Positions 22,070 through 31,294 of a DNA stretch of 34,459 nt are shown here, one piece after another. Source of the stretch: Campylobacteraceae bacterium (GTDB lineage: Bacteria > Campylobacterota > Campylobacteria > Campylobacterales > Sulfurovaceae). Below the pieces are notes generated by a model. The model did not search any database. It was not told the origin of the DNA and saw nothing but the letters and a program-made list of their open reading frames with translations. Made by a program: the position numbers and the translations under genes. Every line of letters begins with the position of its first letter. The first letter of the stretch is position 1. The stretch is taken from the NCBI GenBank assembly GCA_027081355.1, contig JALWKP010000156.1, positions 1-34,459 of the forward strand, given 5' to 3'.

Positions 22070-22131
22070 TTTATTTTCTAGTTTAACACTTTTTTTTAGT
22101 AAAATATTACTTAAAAAATCCGAGGTCTTTT

Positions 22132-23337
22132 ATGAAAACTATTAAAGATTTAAATATAGACGGCAAAACGGTATTTATAAGATGCGATTTTAATGTGCCA
22201 AAGGATGAATTTGGCAATATTACCGACGACAGAAGAATCAGAGCGGCGCTTCCGACTATTCGATACTGCATAGACAGAGACTGCAAAGTTGTATTAGGCT
22301 CGCATTTCGAGCGCCCAACCCCTGGTGTTTATACGCCGGAATACTCTCTTGAAGCTGTTGCAAAGCGCCTAGATACACTGCTTAAAATCAAAAACGATTT
22401 ATATTTCGACGACTCTAAAGCAGGAGCAGTAATTACCCCTAGAGCTAAAGAGCTTTTTAATAAAATGGAACCGGGCGATGTGCTTTTGCTTGAAAATTTG
22501 CGTTTTGATGCAGGCGAGACGACAGACAGCGAAGAGTTTGCAAAAGAGTTAAGCCAATTTGGCGAAATTTATATTAACGATGCATTCGGCGCTTGCCACA
22601 GAAAACACGCATCTATCCATGCAATCACCAAATTTTATACTAAAGATACCAAAGCAGCAGGCTTTTTATTGGCAAAAGAGGTGAGTTTTTTTGACAGAAT
22701 GTTAAAAAATCCTACACGCCCGTTTGTTGCAATTGTCGGCGGCAGCAAGGTTTCGGGTAAATTGGAAGCGCTTGATAAACTGCTAGATACCGTAGATAAA
22801 ATTATAATCGGCGGCGGAATGGCATTTACATTTTTAAAACAGATGGGTTATGAAGTCGGCAATTCGCTTGTAGAAGATAATTTGCTCGAAGAAGCTCAAA
22901 AAGTTATGGATAAAGCGATTAAAAACGGTGTAAAACTTTATCTGCCGGTTGATGTCGTTGCAGCTCAAGAAATTAGCAACACAACCCCTGCAAAGTTTTT
23001 ACCGGCTCAAGAGATTCCAAAAGACTGGATGGGGCTAGATATAGGACCAGCTTCCTCAAGGCTTTTCAGAGAAGTATTAAATGATGTTCAAACAATTGTC
23101 TGGAACGGACCTATGGGGGTATATGAGATAGATAAATTTGCAAAGGGTTCTATTAAAATGTCTCACTATATCGCCGATAGTTATGCAACTTCGGTAGTTG
23201 GGGGCGGAGACACGGCAGATGTTGTAGCAAGGGCAGGAGACATTGACGAAATGACATTCGTAAGCACCGGCGGCGGAGCGAGCTTAAAACTTTTAGAAGG
23301 CAAAAAACTGCCCGGTATCGAAGCGTTAAAGGCGTAA
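22132..23337 (+). CDS. pgk: Phosphoglycerate kinase
   Basis: Pgk interconverts 1,3-bisphosphoglycerate + ADP and 3-phosphoglycerate + ATP. It has 401 residues, the usual length. The N-terminal signature [20 protein letters not shown] (about residues 9-28) includes the substrate-binding Arg/Asp/Asn. GSHFERP replaces the commoner SHLGRP motif. [17 protein letters not shown] is about 199-215, and the nucleotide-binding glycine-rich loop [20 protein letters not shown] is near the C-terminus. GAGG precedes the ATG. It is in an operon with tpiA two bases later and divergent from nadD. A gap gene, often beside pgk in related genomes, is not in this window. Confidence 0.97.
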   Translation: MKTIKDLNIDGKTVFIRCDFNVPKDEFGNITDDRRIRAALPTIRYCIDRDCKVVLGSHFERPTPGVYTPEYSLEAVAKRLDTLLKIKNDLYFDDSKAGAVITPRAKELFNKMEPGDVLLLENLRFDAGETTDSEEFAKELSQFGEIYINDAFGACHRKHASIHAITKFYTKDTKAAGFLLAKEVSFFDRMLKNPTRPFVAIVGGSKVSGKLEALDKLLDTVDKIIIGGGMAFTFLKQMGYEVGNSLVEDNLLEEAQKVMDKAIKNGVKLYLPVDVVAAQEISNTTPAKFLPAQEIPKDWMGLDIGPASSRLFREVLNDVQTIVWNGPMGVYEIDKFAKGSIKMSHYIADSYATSVVGGGDTADVVARAGDIDEMTFVSTGGGASLKLLEGKKLPGIEALKA

Positions 23338-23339
23338 TT

Positions 23340-24029
23340 ATGAGATTTGTAGCAAACTTTAAAATGAACCACACAAGAGCTTCGACTCTTGAGTATATAG
23401 ATATAATTAACCGCGAGCTTGAGGGGTTTGAGTGCCAAAATGTGCTAATTTTCCCGCCTGCAACCGCGCTTTGCGAAGGCAAAGGAAAAGTTGAAGTAGG
23501 CGCGCAAAACGCTTATTTTGAAGAAAAGGGCGCATATACCGGCGAAATCGGTTTAGAGCAGTTAAGAGAGTTTGAAATTTCAAAAATTTTAATCGGTCAC
23601 AGCGAGCGGCGCGAAATTTTGGGCGAGAGCCAAGAGTTTGTTGCAAAAAAATTTGAATTTTTCAAAGAGCAGGGCTTTGAGATAATTTACTGTATAGGCG
23701 AACCTTTAAGCGTGCGCAAACAGGGCAAAGAGGCGCTTTTTGAGTATCTCTTTTCACAATTTACAAACATAGATACAAGTTACGAAAACTTTACTATTGC
23801 TTACGAACCGATTTGGGCAATAGGCACGGGGGTTAGCGCAACCGTAGAAGATATTACACTCGTTCACGAAGGCTTAAAAAAAGAGTTTAACAAAGAGCTG
23901 CTATACGGCGGCAGCGTTAAGCTAAGCAATATAGAAGAGATAGCCAAAATAGAAACGGTTGACGGCGTTTTGGTAGGCTCTGCATCTTTAGATGCCAAAG
24001 AGTTTGCCAAAATGGTTAAAAAAGCGTAG
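23340..24029 (+). CDS. tpiA: Triosephosphate isomerase
   Basis: TpiA interconverts dihydroxyacetone phosphate and glyceraldehyde 3-phosphate. It has 229 residues, shorter than the common 250 but usual in Campylobacterota. FVANFKMNH holds the substrate-binding Asn/Lys (Asn5, Lys7). GHSERRE (about 83-89) holds the catalytic His. AYEPIWAIGTG (about 155-165) holds the catalytic Glu and flexible loop 6. LLYGGSVKLSN and VDGVLVGSASL bind phosphate. The start is two bases after the pgk stop (TAATTATG). Confidence 0.97.
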   Translation: MRFVANFKMNHTRASTLEYIDIINRELEGFECQNVLIFPPATALCEGKGKVEVGAQNAYFEEKGAYTGEIGLEQLREFEISKILIGHSERREILGESQEFVAKKFEFFKEQGFEIIYCIGEPLSVRKQGKEALFEYLFSQFTNIDTSYENFTIAYEPIWAIGTGVSATVEDITLVHEGLKKEFNKELLYGGSVKLSNIEEIAKIETVDGVLVGSASLDAKEFAKMVKKA

Positions 24030-24030
24030 A

Positions 24031-24110
24031 GCTTAGCGCTAAGAGCCAAGAGCCGGCGGTGCGGCTTTGCTGCTTTTAAAATTGGTTTTACTGCTCTAGG
24101 CTCTTAGCTT
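24031..24110. repeat. Inverted repeat between tpiA and the permease gene
   Basis: GCGCTAAGAGCCAAGAGC (24036-24053) pairs with GCTCTAGGCTCTTAGCTT (24093-24110) at about 15 of 18 positions, around a GCGGC-rich centre. The vocabulary (TAAGAGC, GCGGCTTTGC) matches the repeats between nadD and rsfS. It could fold in the mRNA just before the permease ribosome site. Confidence 0.65.
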
Positions 24111-24125
24111 TACATGGAGGCTTAT

Positions 24126-25082
24126 TTGTATAAAATTATCATAAAAAAGTTCACTTATGTCGTTTTAATGCTGCTTTTAATTTCGCTAATAACTTTTAGC
24201 GCAGTTCATTTAGCACCCAATAGCTTTATGAGTGCGGGCGGGCTTAACCCTAATATGACGCCTGAAGCTATAAAGCATTTAAAAGAGGTTTACGGCTTAG
24301 ACAAGCCGCTGACAGAGCAGTATTTTGGGTGGTTAAAATCGATTGTGCAGTTGGATTTTGGTATCTCTTTTGCAAGCGGCAACTCTGTTTTAGATGAAAT
24401 CAAGAGCCGAATAGGCGTAACTTTGGGGATAAATATCGTCTCTATGCTTTTTATATTTTTTATCTCTTTAAAATTGGGGGTTGCAAGCGCTCTTAAAGGA
24501 GGAAAATTTGAAAACAGCATAAAGCAGTTTTCGCTGCTTAGCTACGCAACACCGTCTTTTTATTTAGCGCTGGTTTTGGTTTTAATTTTTAGCTTTAAGC
24601 TCGGATGGTTCCCAATTTCGGGCTTAGAGAGTTTAAATGAAAAAAAAGGTTTTGCTCACTATTTAGATATTGCCTGGCATCTTGCCTTGCCAATTAGCGT
24701 TATTGTTTTTACCGGTGTCGGTTCGCTGACTCTCTATATCCGCTCGCTTACAAAAGATATTTTAAAAAGCGATTACATCTTTTTTGCTAAAGCTAGGGGC
24801 ATAGATGATAAAACCATTAAAAAAAGATACATTTACCCAAATTTAATGCCGTTTATCGTAACAATTTTAGGGCTTTCCCTTCCGGGTCTCCTTGGCGGCA
24901 GCGTAATTTTAGAACAAATCTTTTCAATCAACGGCATGGGGCTTCTCTTTTTTCAATCCGCACTTGCCAGAGATTACCCCGTAATTATGGGAATACTAAT
25001 TATAGGAGCATTCTTAACCCTGCTTGGGAATGTAATAGCCGATTTAGTTTTATTAAAACTCGACCCGCATAGGAGGAGATAG
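24126..25082 (+). CDS. DppB/OppB-type ABC transporter permease
   Basis: This is an inner-membrane subunit of a dipeptide/oligopeptide/nickel-type ABC importer. The first transmembrane helix is followed by a long extracytoplasmic loop (YGLDKPLTEQYFGWLKSIVQLDFGIS), then five further helices. The EAA coupling motif is SDYIFFAKARGIDDKTIKKRYIYPNLMPFIVT (about 220-250). I chose TTG 24126 (MYKIIIKKFTY...) over ATG 24114, because GGAGG at 24116-24120 stands five bases before the TTG. The resulting N-terminus matches OppB/DppB length, giving 318 residues. No partner permease, ATPase or binding protein lies in the window, so this is an orphan gene after tpiA or its partners lie elsewhere. The substrate is unknown. 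Confidence 0.88.
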   Translation: MYKIIIKKFTYVVLMLLLISLITFSAVHLAPNSFMSAGGLNPNMTPEAIKHLKEVYGLDKPLTEQYFGWLKSIVQLDFGISFASGNSVLDEIKSRIGVTLGINIVSMLFIFFISLKLGVASALKGGKFENSIKQFSLLSYATPSFYLALVLVLIFSFKLGWFPISGLESLNEKKGFAHYLDIAWHLALPISVIVFTGVGSLTLYIRSLTKDILKSDYIFFAKARGIDDKTIKKRYIYPNLMPFIVTILGLSLPGLLGGSVILEQIFSINGMGLLFFQSALARDYPVIMGILIIGAFLTLLGNVIADLVLLKLDPHRRR

Positions 25083-25110
25083 GATTTAGAATGCAAATAC
25101 CCTAAAAGAA

Positions 25111-28100
25111 TTAATCCATCTCGTTAGGGTCCAGCGGCGGGCGGTTGTCTTTTGGGGTTACAAGCCAGAAGTGGCGGACTTCTCTTCTAAAGTTTTCTAA
25201 AATATAATTAGCCTTTTTAGAACCTGTAATTTCGCTAAATTCAATAAGTCTCTTTTTAAGGTAAATTCTGGCTTTTTCGTTATCGTCTATATCGATTCTG
25301 CTGATTTCAATTAATTCAGAGTTAATTTTATCCATAAAATCGCGCTCTTTATCGTAAACAAAAGCAACACCGCCTGTCATACCGGCACCAAAGTTAATGC
25401 CTGTTTTTCCCAAAATAATAACTTCGCCGCCTGTCATATACTCGCAAGGGTGGTCGCCTGTTCCTTCAACAATCGCAACCGCGCCCGAATTTCTAACCGC
25501 AAAGCGCTCTCCAACTTCGCCCGCAACATAAAGTTTGCCCGAAGTCGCTCCGTAAAGGCAGGTATTTCCGGCACCTGCGCCTTTGCCCGGCTTAATAATA
25601 ATTTTTCCGCCTGCCATACCTTTGCCGACATAATCATTTGCAACGCCTTCTAATTTTAAAGTAACTCCTTTAATTAAAAATACTCCAAAACTCTGCCCAG
25701 CAGTTCCTTTTAAATTAAATACTACGGTATTATCTTCCAAGCCCTCGTCACCATATTTTCTAGCAATTTCACCGCTGATTCTAGCTCCAAAACTTCTATT
25801 TAAATTAACTATTTTACTATCTATCTCTATTGGCGTTCGTTTTTCAATAGCCATTTTTACCTGTTCTAAAAGCGCCTTTTCAAACAGATTCTCATCAAAC
25901 GGTTCATTTTTATCTTTAACTCTTCTGTTTACACCCTCAACCTGCGCAAACAGAGGCGAAAAATCGAATTTTTTAGCCGCTTCTATATCTTCATTAACGG
26001 TTAAAAGACTGTTTTTGCCGATAATTTCATCTAAACTCTTATACCCCATAGATGCAAGGTATTCGCGCACATCGTTTGCAACATGCATTAAGTAATTTCT
26101 TACCTTTTGCACTACGCCTTTATATTTTGCTCTGTATTCTTTATCTTGCGTAGTAATTCCCACCGGACATTTGTTAGTTTGACAGCTTCGGCAGAAAATA
26201 CATCTAACCGCCATCATAAGCGCAGTTCCGAATGCATAACTCTCTGCTCCTAAAAGCGCTGCTACTATAATATCGCGCCCGGCTTTCAATGCACCGTCGG
26301 TTTCTAAGCTAACATACTCTCTTAAGTGGTTTGCTTTAAGAGAATTTTGCGCTTCTATTAAACCAAGCTCCCAAGGGTTGCCCGCATGACGGATAGAAGT
26401 AATTGGCGCTGCGCCTGTTCCGCCTTCGCTTCCTGAAATTACGATATGGTCGGCATATGCTTTTGCAACACCTGCTGCGATTGTTCCAACACCCAGTGTA
26501 GAAACCAATTTAACACCGATTCTTGCAGTCGGGTTAATCTGTTTAAGGTCGAAAATAAGCTGCGCCAAATCCTCAATAGAGTAAATATCGTGATGCGGCG
26601 GAGGCGAAATTAAGGTTTTGCCCGGCGTTGTATGGCGAAGTTTTGCAATGTATGTAGAAACCTTAAAGCCCGGCAGCTGCCCGCCCTCGCCCGGTTTTGC
26701 ACCTTGTGCTACCTTAATTTGAATCTCTTCGGCATTTACCAAATATTCAGGCGTAACGCCAAAGCGCCCCGATGCAACCTGGCGGATTTTGCTTCGTTTA
26801 ATTGTGCCGTTTCTCTTTTTATCTTCGCCCCCTTCGCCCGAATTTGACTTAGCGCCAAGGCTGTTTAAAGCCTCTGCCAAATCTTCGTGAGCCTCAGGCG
26901 AAAGCGCTCCAATACTCATAGCCGCCCCGATAAAACGCTTAACAATTTCGCTTGCAGGCTCTACTTCGTCAATGTCAATTGGTTCCCTGTCAGATTTAAT
27001 TTTTAAGAAATCTCTAATATAAGTCGGTTCACGCCCCTCTACAAGCGCTTTAAACTTATTGTATTCTTCTTTATCTTCGCTCTCAACAGCACGCATTAAA
27101 GCTTTTGTAAGTGCCGGCGTAACTTCGTGCAGTTCTTCGTTTCTTCTATACTTAAACACGCCTCCGTTTGCTATTTTTTCACTGTTTATTGCAGCTTGGT
27201 GGCGGGCTTCGATTTTTTTCTCTATATCACTGTAATCGAGCCCTTCAAGAGTCACTTTAGCACCGTAAAAACATTCGTTTACCACTTTTTTGCTCAAACC
27301 GATAATATCAAACAGTGCAGAGTTTCTATAACTTGCCACTGCCGAAATACCCATTTTAGACATAATTTTTAAGATACCTTTATTTATCGCCTTATGGGTT
27401 TTAAACAAAGCATCATCTCTGCTTAATTCATCTTCTGCCGCAATTTGGCAAACGGTTTTAAACAGCATATACGGGTAAATCGCAGTTGCGCCAAATGCAA
27501 TTAAAACCGCCGCATCATGCGCAGTAATAACTTCTGCGGTTTTTGCAACTATGCTTACTAAATGGCGAAGCTTATTATCAATAAGCCTTTTGTGCAATCT
27601 TCCCACAACCATAGCCATCGGGATAGCTTTTTCTTCTTTTGAAACCGCATAATCATTTAAAAAAACAATCCTCACCCCATCATCACGCACATCCTGAACA
27701 ATTTTAAGGGTTAATTCATCTAAACTTTTTTCTAAATCGCTTTTAAAAGTAACCGAATAATCGCGGTTTTTAAAAAATTCGTCGTAGCATTCGCTGCCCT
27801 CTTGCCCGTATTTTTCAAGCACTTCCAATTTCTTTTTGGTTAAAAGCGGAGAGGTCGCCTTAATTCGTTTTGCATACTTTTGCCCAACGCTTAAAATATC
27901 GCAAACCTGCCCAAAGCCGGTATTTAAACTCATTACCACTTTTTCTCTTAAACTGTCAATCGGCGGATTTGTAACCTGCGCGAATTTTTGGCGGAAAAAG
28001 TCGTTAAAACTTCTAAACGGATAGTTGCTAAAACATGCCAGCGGTGTATCGTCTCCCATACTTCCTGTGGGCTCTTTGCCGTCAATTGCAAGCGGCTTTA

Positions 28101-29499
28101 TAAACAGATTTATAACCTCTTTTGTAACCCCTGCATAAATCTGCTTAAATTCACCGTTTTGAACATAAATTTCGCTGTCGGCTGCATAAGGGTTATCCAG
28201 TTTTTCTTGCAGATAAACCATCTCTTCGTTAAGCCACTTGGAGTATTCATATCCGCTTTTTAAGTAATTGTTAATATCTTCGTTTTTAAACAGTTTGTTT
28301 GAACTGGTATCTACTGCTATCATTTCACCCGATTGCAGTTTTCCACGCTCTAAAATTTCATCTTCGGGCAGTTCTAAAACCCCGTATTCGCTGGCAATTA
28401 ACAGCCTGTTGTCTTTTGTGCGGATATACTTTGCAGGTCTAAGCCCGTTTCTATCGAGCACAACCCCGACAATTGTGCCGTCTGTTACGCTCACTGCCGC
28501 CGGACCGTCCCAAGCCTCAAAACGCGTAGAATAATACTCGTAAAATGCACGTAAATCACTGTCTAAAGACGGTGCATTCTGCCACGGCATAGGTATTAAA
28601 ATACGAACCGCTTTAAAAAAATCCATACCGTTTATCATTAAAAACTCTATCATTCTATCGAGCGAACTGCTGTCGCTTTCGTCAAAGCGCACAATCGGCA
28701 GCAGTCTTTCCAATTCCTCTTTTGTAAATACATCAGATTTAATAGCTTCGGTTTTGATTAAGCTGTTTATTCTGTTTGCTTCTACCGAATTTATTTCGCC
28801 GTTATGGGCAATAAATCTAAACGGCTGCGCCAAACGCCACTCAGGCAGCGTGTTTGTAGAAAATCTCTGGTGAAAAAGCGCAAAAGTAATTTCAAAATCT
28901 TTATCCGCCAAATCAGGGTAAAAATCTTTAATGTAATTTGGCATCAGCAAGCCTTTGTAGGCTATTTTTTTGCTAGAGAATGTAGGAATATAAAAATCTT
29001 TATCGTCTTTGAGCGCATTTTCTATCTCTTTGCGCGTTAAATATAAAATCTCTTCAAAGCGGTTATTTGAATCTATGGAGTTTGGAGCAAGAATCACATG
29101 GTAAATATTAGGCAGTGTCTGCAAAGCAAGCTCGCCCAAAACTTCGGTATTTACAGGCACTTCTCTCCAGAGTTTTATAGCCAGCTTATTCTTTTTGCAA
29201 TACTCTTCGATTACCGCTTTGTGAGCGTCGTTTTTTGTAAAAATAACGCCGACACCGTATTTTTGAGGCAAATCTATGCCGTTTGCTTTTGCTATTTTTC
29301 TAAAAAATTTATCCGGCATAGAAAAAAGCAGCCCGCTGCCATCCCCGCTTTTTCCGTCCGCCGCAATCGCTCCGCGGTGCATCATATGCTTAAGCGCAGT
29401 CAGCGCATCTTCTACATTTTGATGCGTTGCATTATTATTTATAGAAGCTATCAGTCCAAAACCGCAGTTGTCTTTAAAAGAGGTGTATAAATCCTGCAT
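25111..29499 (-). CDS. gltB: Glutamate synthase, large (alpha) subunit
   Basis: GltB transfers the amide of glutamine to 2-oxoglutarate to make two glutamates. It has 1462 residues, normal for the bacterial alpha subunit. A short propeptide precedes Cys12 (DNCGFGLIAS), the Ntn amidotransferase nucleophile exposed after processing. The central and FMN-binding synthase domains follow (PGEGGQLPGFKV, SGSEGGTGAAPITSIRHAG). The [3Fe-4S] cysteines are in CIFCRSCQTNKCP (about 1098-1110). A C-terminal right-handed beta-helix (GXXGAGAGNTCLYGATSGKLYV-like repeats, about 1270-1400) completes it. ATG 29499 has AAAGGGAT upstream. gltD is not adjacent on either side. It is convergent with the permease gene across 28 bases. 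Confidence 0.97.
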   Translation of the reverse strand: MQDLYTSFKDNCGFGLIASINNNATHQNVEDALTALKHMMHRGAIAADGKSGDGSGLLFSMPDKFFRKIAKANGIDLPQKYGVGVIFTKNDAHKAVIEEYCKKNKLAIKLWREVPVNTEVLGELALQTLPNIYHVILAPNSIDSNNRFEEILYLTRKEIENALKDDKDFYIPTFSSKKIAYKGLLMPNYIKDFYPDLADKDFEITFALFHQRFSTNTLPEWRLAQPFRFIAHNGEINSVEANRINSLIKTEAIKSDVFTKEELERLLPIVRFDESDSSSLDRMIEFLMINGMDFFKAVRILIPMPWQNAPSLDSDLRAFYEYYSTRFEAWDGPAAVSVTDGTIVGVVLDRNGLRPAKYIRTKDNRLLIASEYGVLELPEDEILERGKLQSGEMIAVDTSSNKLFKNEDINNYLKSGYEYSKWLNEEMVYLQEKLDNPYAADSEIYVQNGEFKQIYAGVTKEVINLFIKPLAIDGKEPTGSMGDDTPLACFSNYPFRSFNDFFRQKFAQVTNPPIDSLREKVVMSLNTGFGQVCDILSVGQKYAKRIKATSPLLTKKKLEVLEKYGQEGSECYDEFFKNRDYSVTFKSDLEKSLDELTLKIVQDVRDDGVRIVFLNDYAVSKEEKAIPMAMVVGRLHKRLIDNKLRHLVSIVAKTAEVITAHDAAVLIAFGATAIYPYMLFKTVCQIAAEDELSRDDALFKTHKAINKGILKIMSKMGISAVASYRNSALFDIIGLSKKVVNECFYGAKVTLEGLDYSDIEKKIEARHQAAINSEKIANGGVFKYRRNEELHEVTPALTKALMRAVESEDKEEYNKFKALVEGREPTYIRDFLKIKSDREPIDIDEVEPASEIVKRFIGAAMSIGALSPEAHEDLAEALNSLGAKSNSGEGGEDKKRNGTIKRSKIRQVASGRFGVTPEYLVNAEEIQIKVAQGAKPGEGGQLPGFKVSTYIAKLRHTTPGKTLISPPPHHDIYSIEDLAQLIFDLKQINPTARIGVKLVSTLGVGTIAAGVAKAYADHIVISGSEGGTGAAPITSIRHAGNPWELGLIEAQNSLKANHLREYVSLETDGALKAGRDIIVAALLGAESYAFGTALMMAVRCIFCRSCQTNKCPVGITTQDKEYRAKYKGVVQKVRNYLMHVANDVREYLASMGYKSLDEIIGKNSLLTVNEDIEAAKKFDFSPLFAQVEGVNRRVKDKNEPFDENLFEKALLEQVKMAIEKRTPIEIDSKIVNLNRSFGARISGEIARKYGDEGLEDNTVVFNLKGTAGQSFGVFLIKGVTLKLEGVANDYVGKGMAGGKIIIKPGKGAGAGNTCLYGATSGKLYVAGEVGERFAVRNSGAVAIVEGTGDHPCEYMTGGEVIILGKTGINFGAGMTGGVAFVYDKERDFMDKINSELIEISRIDIDDNEKARIYLKKRLIEFSEITGSKKANYILENFRREVRHFWLVTPKDNRPPLDPNEMD

Positions 29500-29565
29500 A
29501 TTATCCCTTTAGTCTTTTTTTATTAGGGCAGTGTTTGTTGCATATTGTCAAGTTCTTTGGCTTTT

Positions 29566-29719
29566 GAGACTGCGCAAAAACTTGGTATTTCTTGGAGTTG
29601 AGACTTTAGTCTCACTTGTGCTTTGCACTCTCTTTGAGAGAAATATTACCAACAAATAGTAATCACAAGATGAGGCTAAAGCCTCATTTCCGTTGTTTTC
29701 TAAGTTTTTGCGCAGTCTC
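29566..29719. mobile_element. Palindromic element D with 18-bp perfect terminal inverted repeats
   Basis: GAGACTGCGCAAAAACTT (29566-29583) is perfectly inverted at 29702-29719, and TTTT flanks both ends. Two internal stems, TGAGACT/AGTCTCA (29599-29614) and TGAGGCT/AGCCTCA (29671-29686), are themselves homologous and inverted. The 154-bp element is thus a long imperfect palindrome with arms of about 55 bases. It is non-coding and its sequence is unrelated to elements A and B. Confidence 0.7.
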
Positions 29720-29837
29720 TTTTACAAGATAATGAGCTTATTTACAATAAAATAGCTAGAAAAAATCGAATTAAAAATGCAACCACAGTTCCCAAGTGGT
29801 GCTGATTATATCTAAAAATGTGTTAAAATCTGTTTAG

Positions 29838-29860
29838 AAAAGCCCCAAAAGGGCTTTTTT
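29838..29860 (+). terminator. Hairpin terminator, possibly bidirectional
   Basis: AAAAGCCC (29838-29845), loop CAAAA, GGGCTTTT (29851-29858) and continuing T. On the plus strand it ends in six T; on the minus strand it ends in TTTTCT, about 150 bases after leuC. It could stop leuC readthrough or a plus-strand RNA. Confidence 0.6.
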
Positions 29861-30010
29861 GCTTACACAAATGTGATTAAAAGTTACTATTTTTTTTAAG
29901 AATATTATGTAAATGCAAATTAACAAATTTTATTCAATTTGTCAATGGCGATTTACAAATTGTGTCTTATTTGTAAATAATAATTTACATTTTACTGTTG
30001 CCGAAGAGGA

Positions 30011-31294
30011 TTAAATATCCCTTGGATCGGCAATTTTGCCTGCCAATGCGCTGGCAGCTGCCACAGCAGAGTTTGCTAAGTAAATTTCGCTGGTTCTTGC
30101 ACCCATTCTTCCTACAAAGTTTCTGTTTGTGGTAGAAACACACTTTTCGCCTTCGCCCAAAATTCCCATATATCCGCCAAGGCAGGCACCGCAAGTGGGG
30201 TTGGAAACCACCGCTCCTGCCTCTATTAAATCGCGGATGTAACCTTTATCCTGCGCTTCTAAAAAGATTCTCTGCGTCGCAGGAGTTACAATCATTCTTG
30301 TGTGCCTTGCAACCCTTTTGCCTTTTACGATTTTTGCCGCAATTTCAAGGTCTTCTAAACGCCCGTTTGTGCAGCTTCCAATCATTACTTGGTCTATTTT
30401 AATATCGTCGTTTACCGCCGTTTCGATGCTTTTGCCGTTTTCTGGAAGGAACGGATAAGCGATAACCGGGCTCAGTTTATCTAAATCTATTTCGATTATC
30501 TGGCAATAGTTTGCATCTTCATCGGAGTAAAAGAATTTAGGTTCGGCTCTTAAACCCCCGTTAATCTCTTCTGCTTTTTTAAGATACTCTTTTGTAACTT
30601 CATCAACAGCAATAATCCCGTTTTTTGCGCCTGCTTCAATAGCCATATTGCAAATGCTGAATCTGTCAGCCATTCCTAAATGCTTTACACCCTCTCCGGT
30701 AAACTCCAAAGCTTTATAAAGCGCGCCGTCAACGCCAAGTATTCTAATGACTTCTAAAATAATATCTTTGCCGTAAACATGCTTGCCGGGTTTGCCTTTT
30801 AATACAACTTTTATAGTTTCTGGCACCTTAAACCAGTTGCTTCCGGTAATTATTGCAAAAGATATATCGGTGCTTCCCATACCGGTGCTAAATGCCCCCA
30901 AAGCGCCGTGGGTGCATGTGTGGCTGTCTGCGCCTATTATCACGTCGCCTGGAATCACAAGCCCTTTTTCAGGCAAAAGCGCATGCTCAATCCCCATATC
31001 TTTTTCGTCAAAAAAGTATTTTAAATCGTGCTCGTAAGCAAAATCGCGGCTGATTTTCGCCTGATTTGCGCTTGCAATATCTTTTGGCGGAATATAGTGG
31101 TCCATTACAATTGCAAAACCGTCGGGATTTGCAAGCTTTTTCGCTCCGCTCTCACGGAACGCTTTAATAGAAATAGGCGTTGTAATATCGTTTCCAATCG
31201 TCATATCAATAGGAACACGCACAATTTCCCCGGCTCTAACCTCTCTGCCGGCATGGTCGCTAAAAATCTTTTCCGTAATTGTTAAACCTGCCAT
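30011..31294 (-). CDS. leuC: 3-isopropylmalate dehydratase, large subunit
   Basis: LeuC, with LeuD, isomerises 2- to 3-isopropylmalate in leucine synthesis using a [4Fe-4S] cluster. It has 427 residues, the shorter LeuC2-type found in Campylobacterota, archaea and other deep lineages. The substrate/cluster motifs are GADSHTCTHGALGAFSTGMG (about 122-141), MIGSCTNGRLEDL (about 295-307) and NPTCGACLGGYMG (about 358-370). These supply three cluster cysteines. AAGAAGG precedes ATG 31294. leuD, leuB and leuA are not in the window. Homoaconitase or methylogen-type paralogues share the motifs, so substrate assignment rests on family similarity. Confidence 0.92.
   Translation of the reverse strand: MAGLTITEKIFSDHAGREVRAGEIVRVPIDMTIGNDITTPISIKAFRESGAKKLANPDGFAIVMDHYIPPKDIASANQAKISRDFAYEHDLKYFFDEKDMGIEHALLPEKGLVIPGDVIIGADSHTCTHGALGAFSTGMGSTDISFAIITGSNWFKVPETIKVVLKGKPGKHVYGKDIILEVIRILGVDGALYKALEFTGEGVKHLGMADRFSICNMAIEAGAKNGIIAVDEVTKEYLKKAEEINGGLRAEPKFFYSDEDANYCQIIEIDLDKLSPVIAYPFLPENGKSIETAVNDDIKIDQVMIGSCTNGRLEDLEIAAKIVKGKRVARHTRMIVTPATQRIFLEAQDKGYIRDLIEAGAVVSNPTCGACLGGYMGILGEGEKCVSTTNRNFVGRMGARTSEIYLANSAVAAASALAGKIADPRDI

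Larger units (their letters stand above)
29500..30010. other. Intergenic region between leuC and gltB
   Basis: These 511 bases contain no convincing ORF. They hold palindromic element D (29566-29719), a bidirectional hairpin terminator (29838-29860) that may end a plus-strand transcript, and an AT-rich stretch with a dyad ATTTACAAA (29951-29959) / TTTGTAAAT (29970-29978). The dyad is operator-like but lies just downstream of leuC, far from the gltB start. Confidence 0.6.

Noticed and set aside
29098-29490. 130-codon and other plus-strand frames antisense to gltB
   Set aside because: They mirror conserved gltB codons and have no motifs or ribosome sites.
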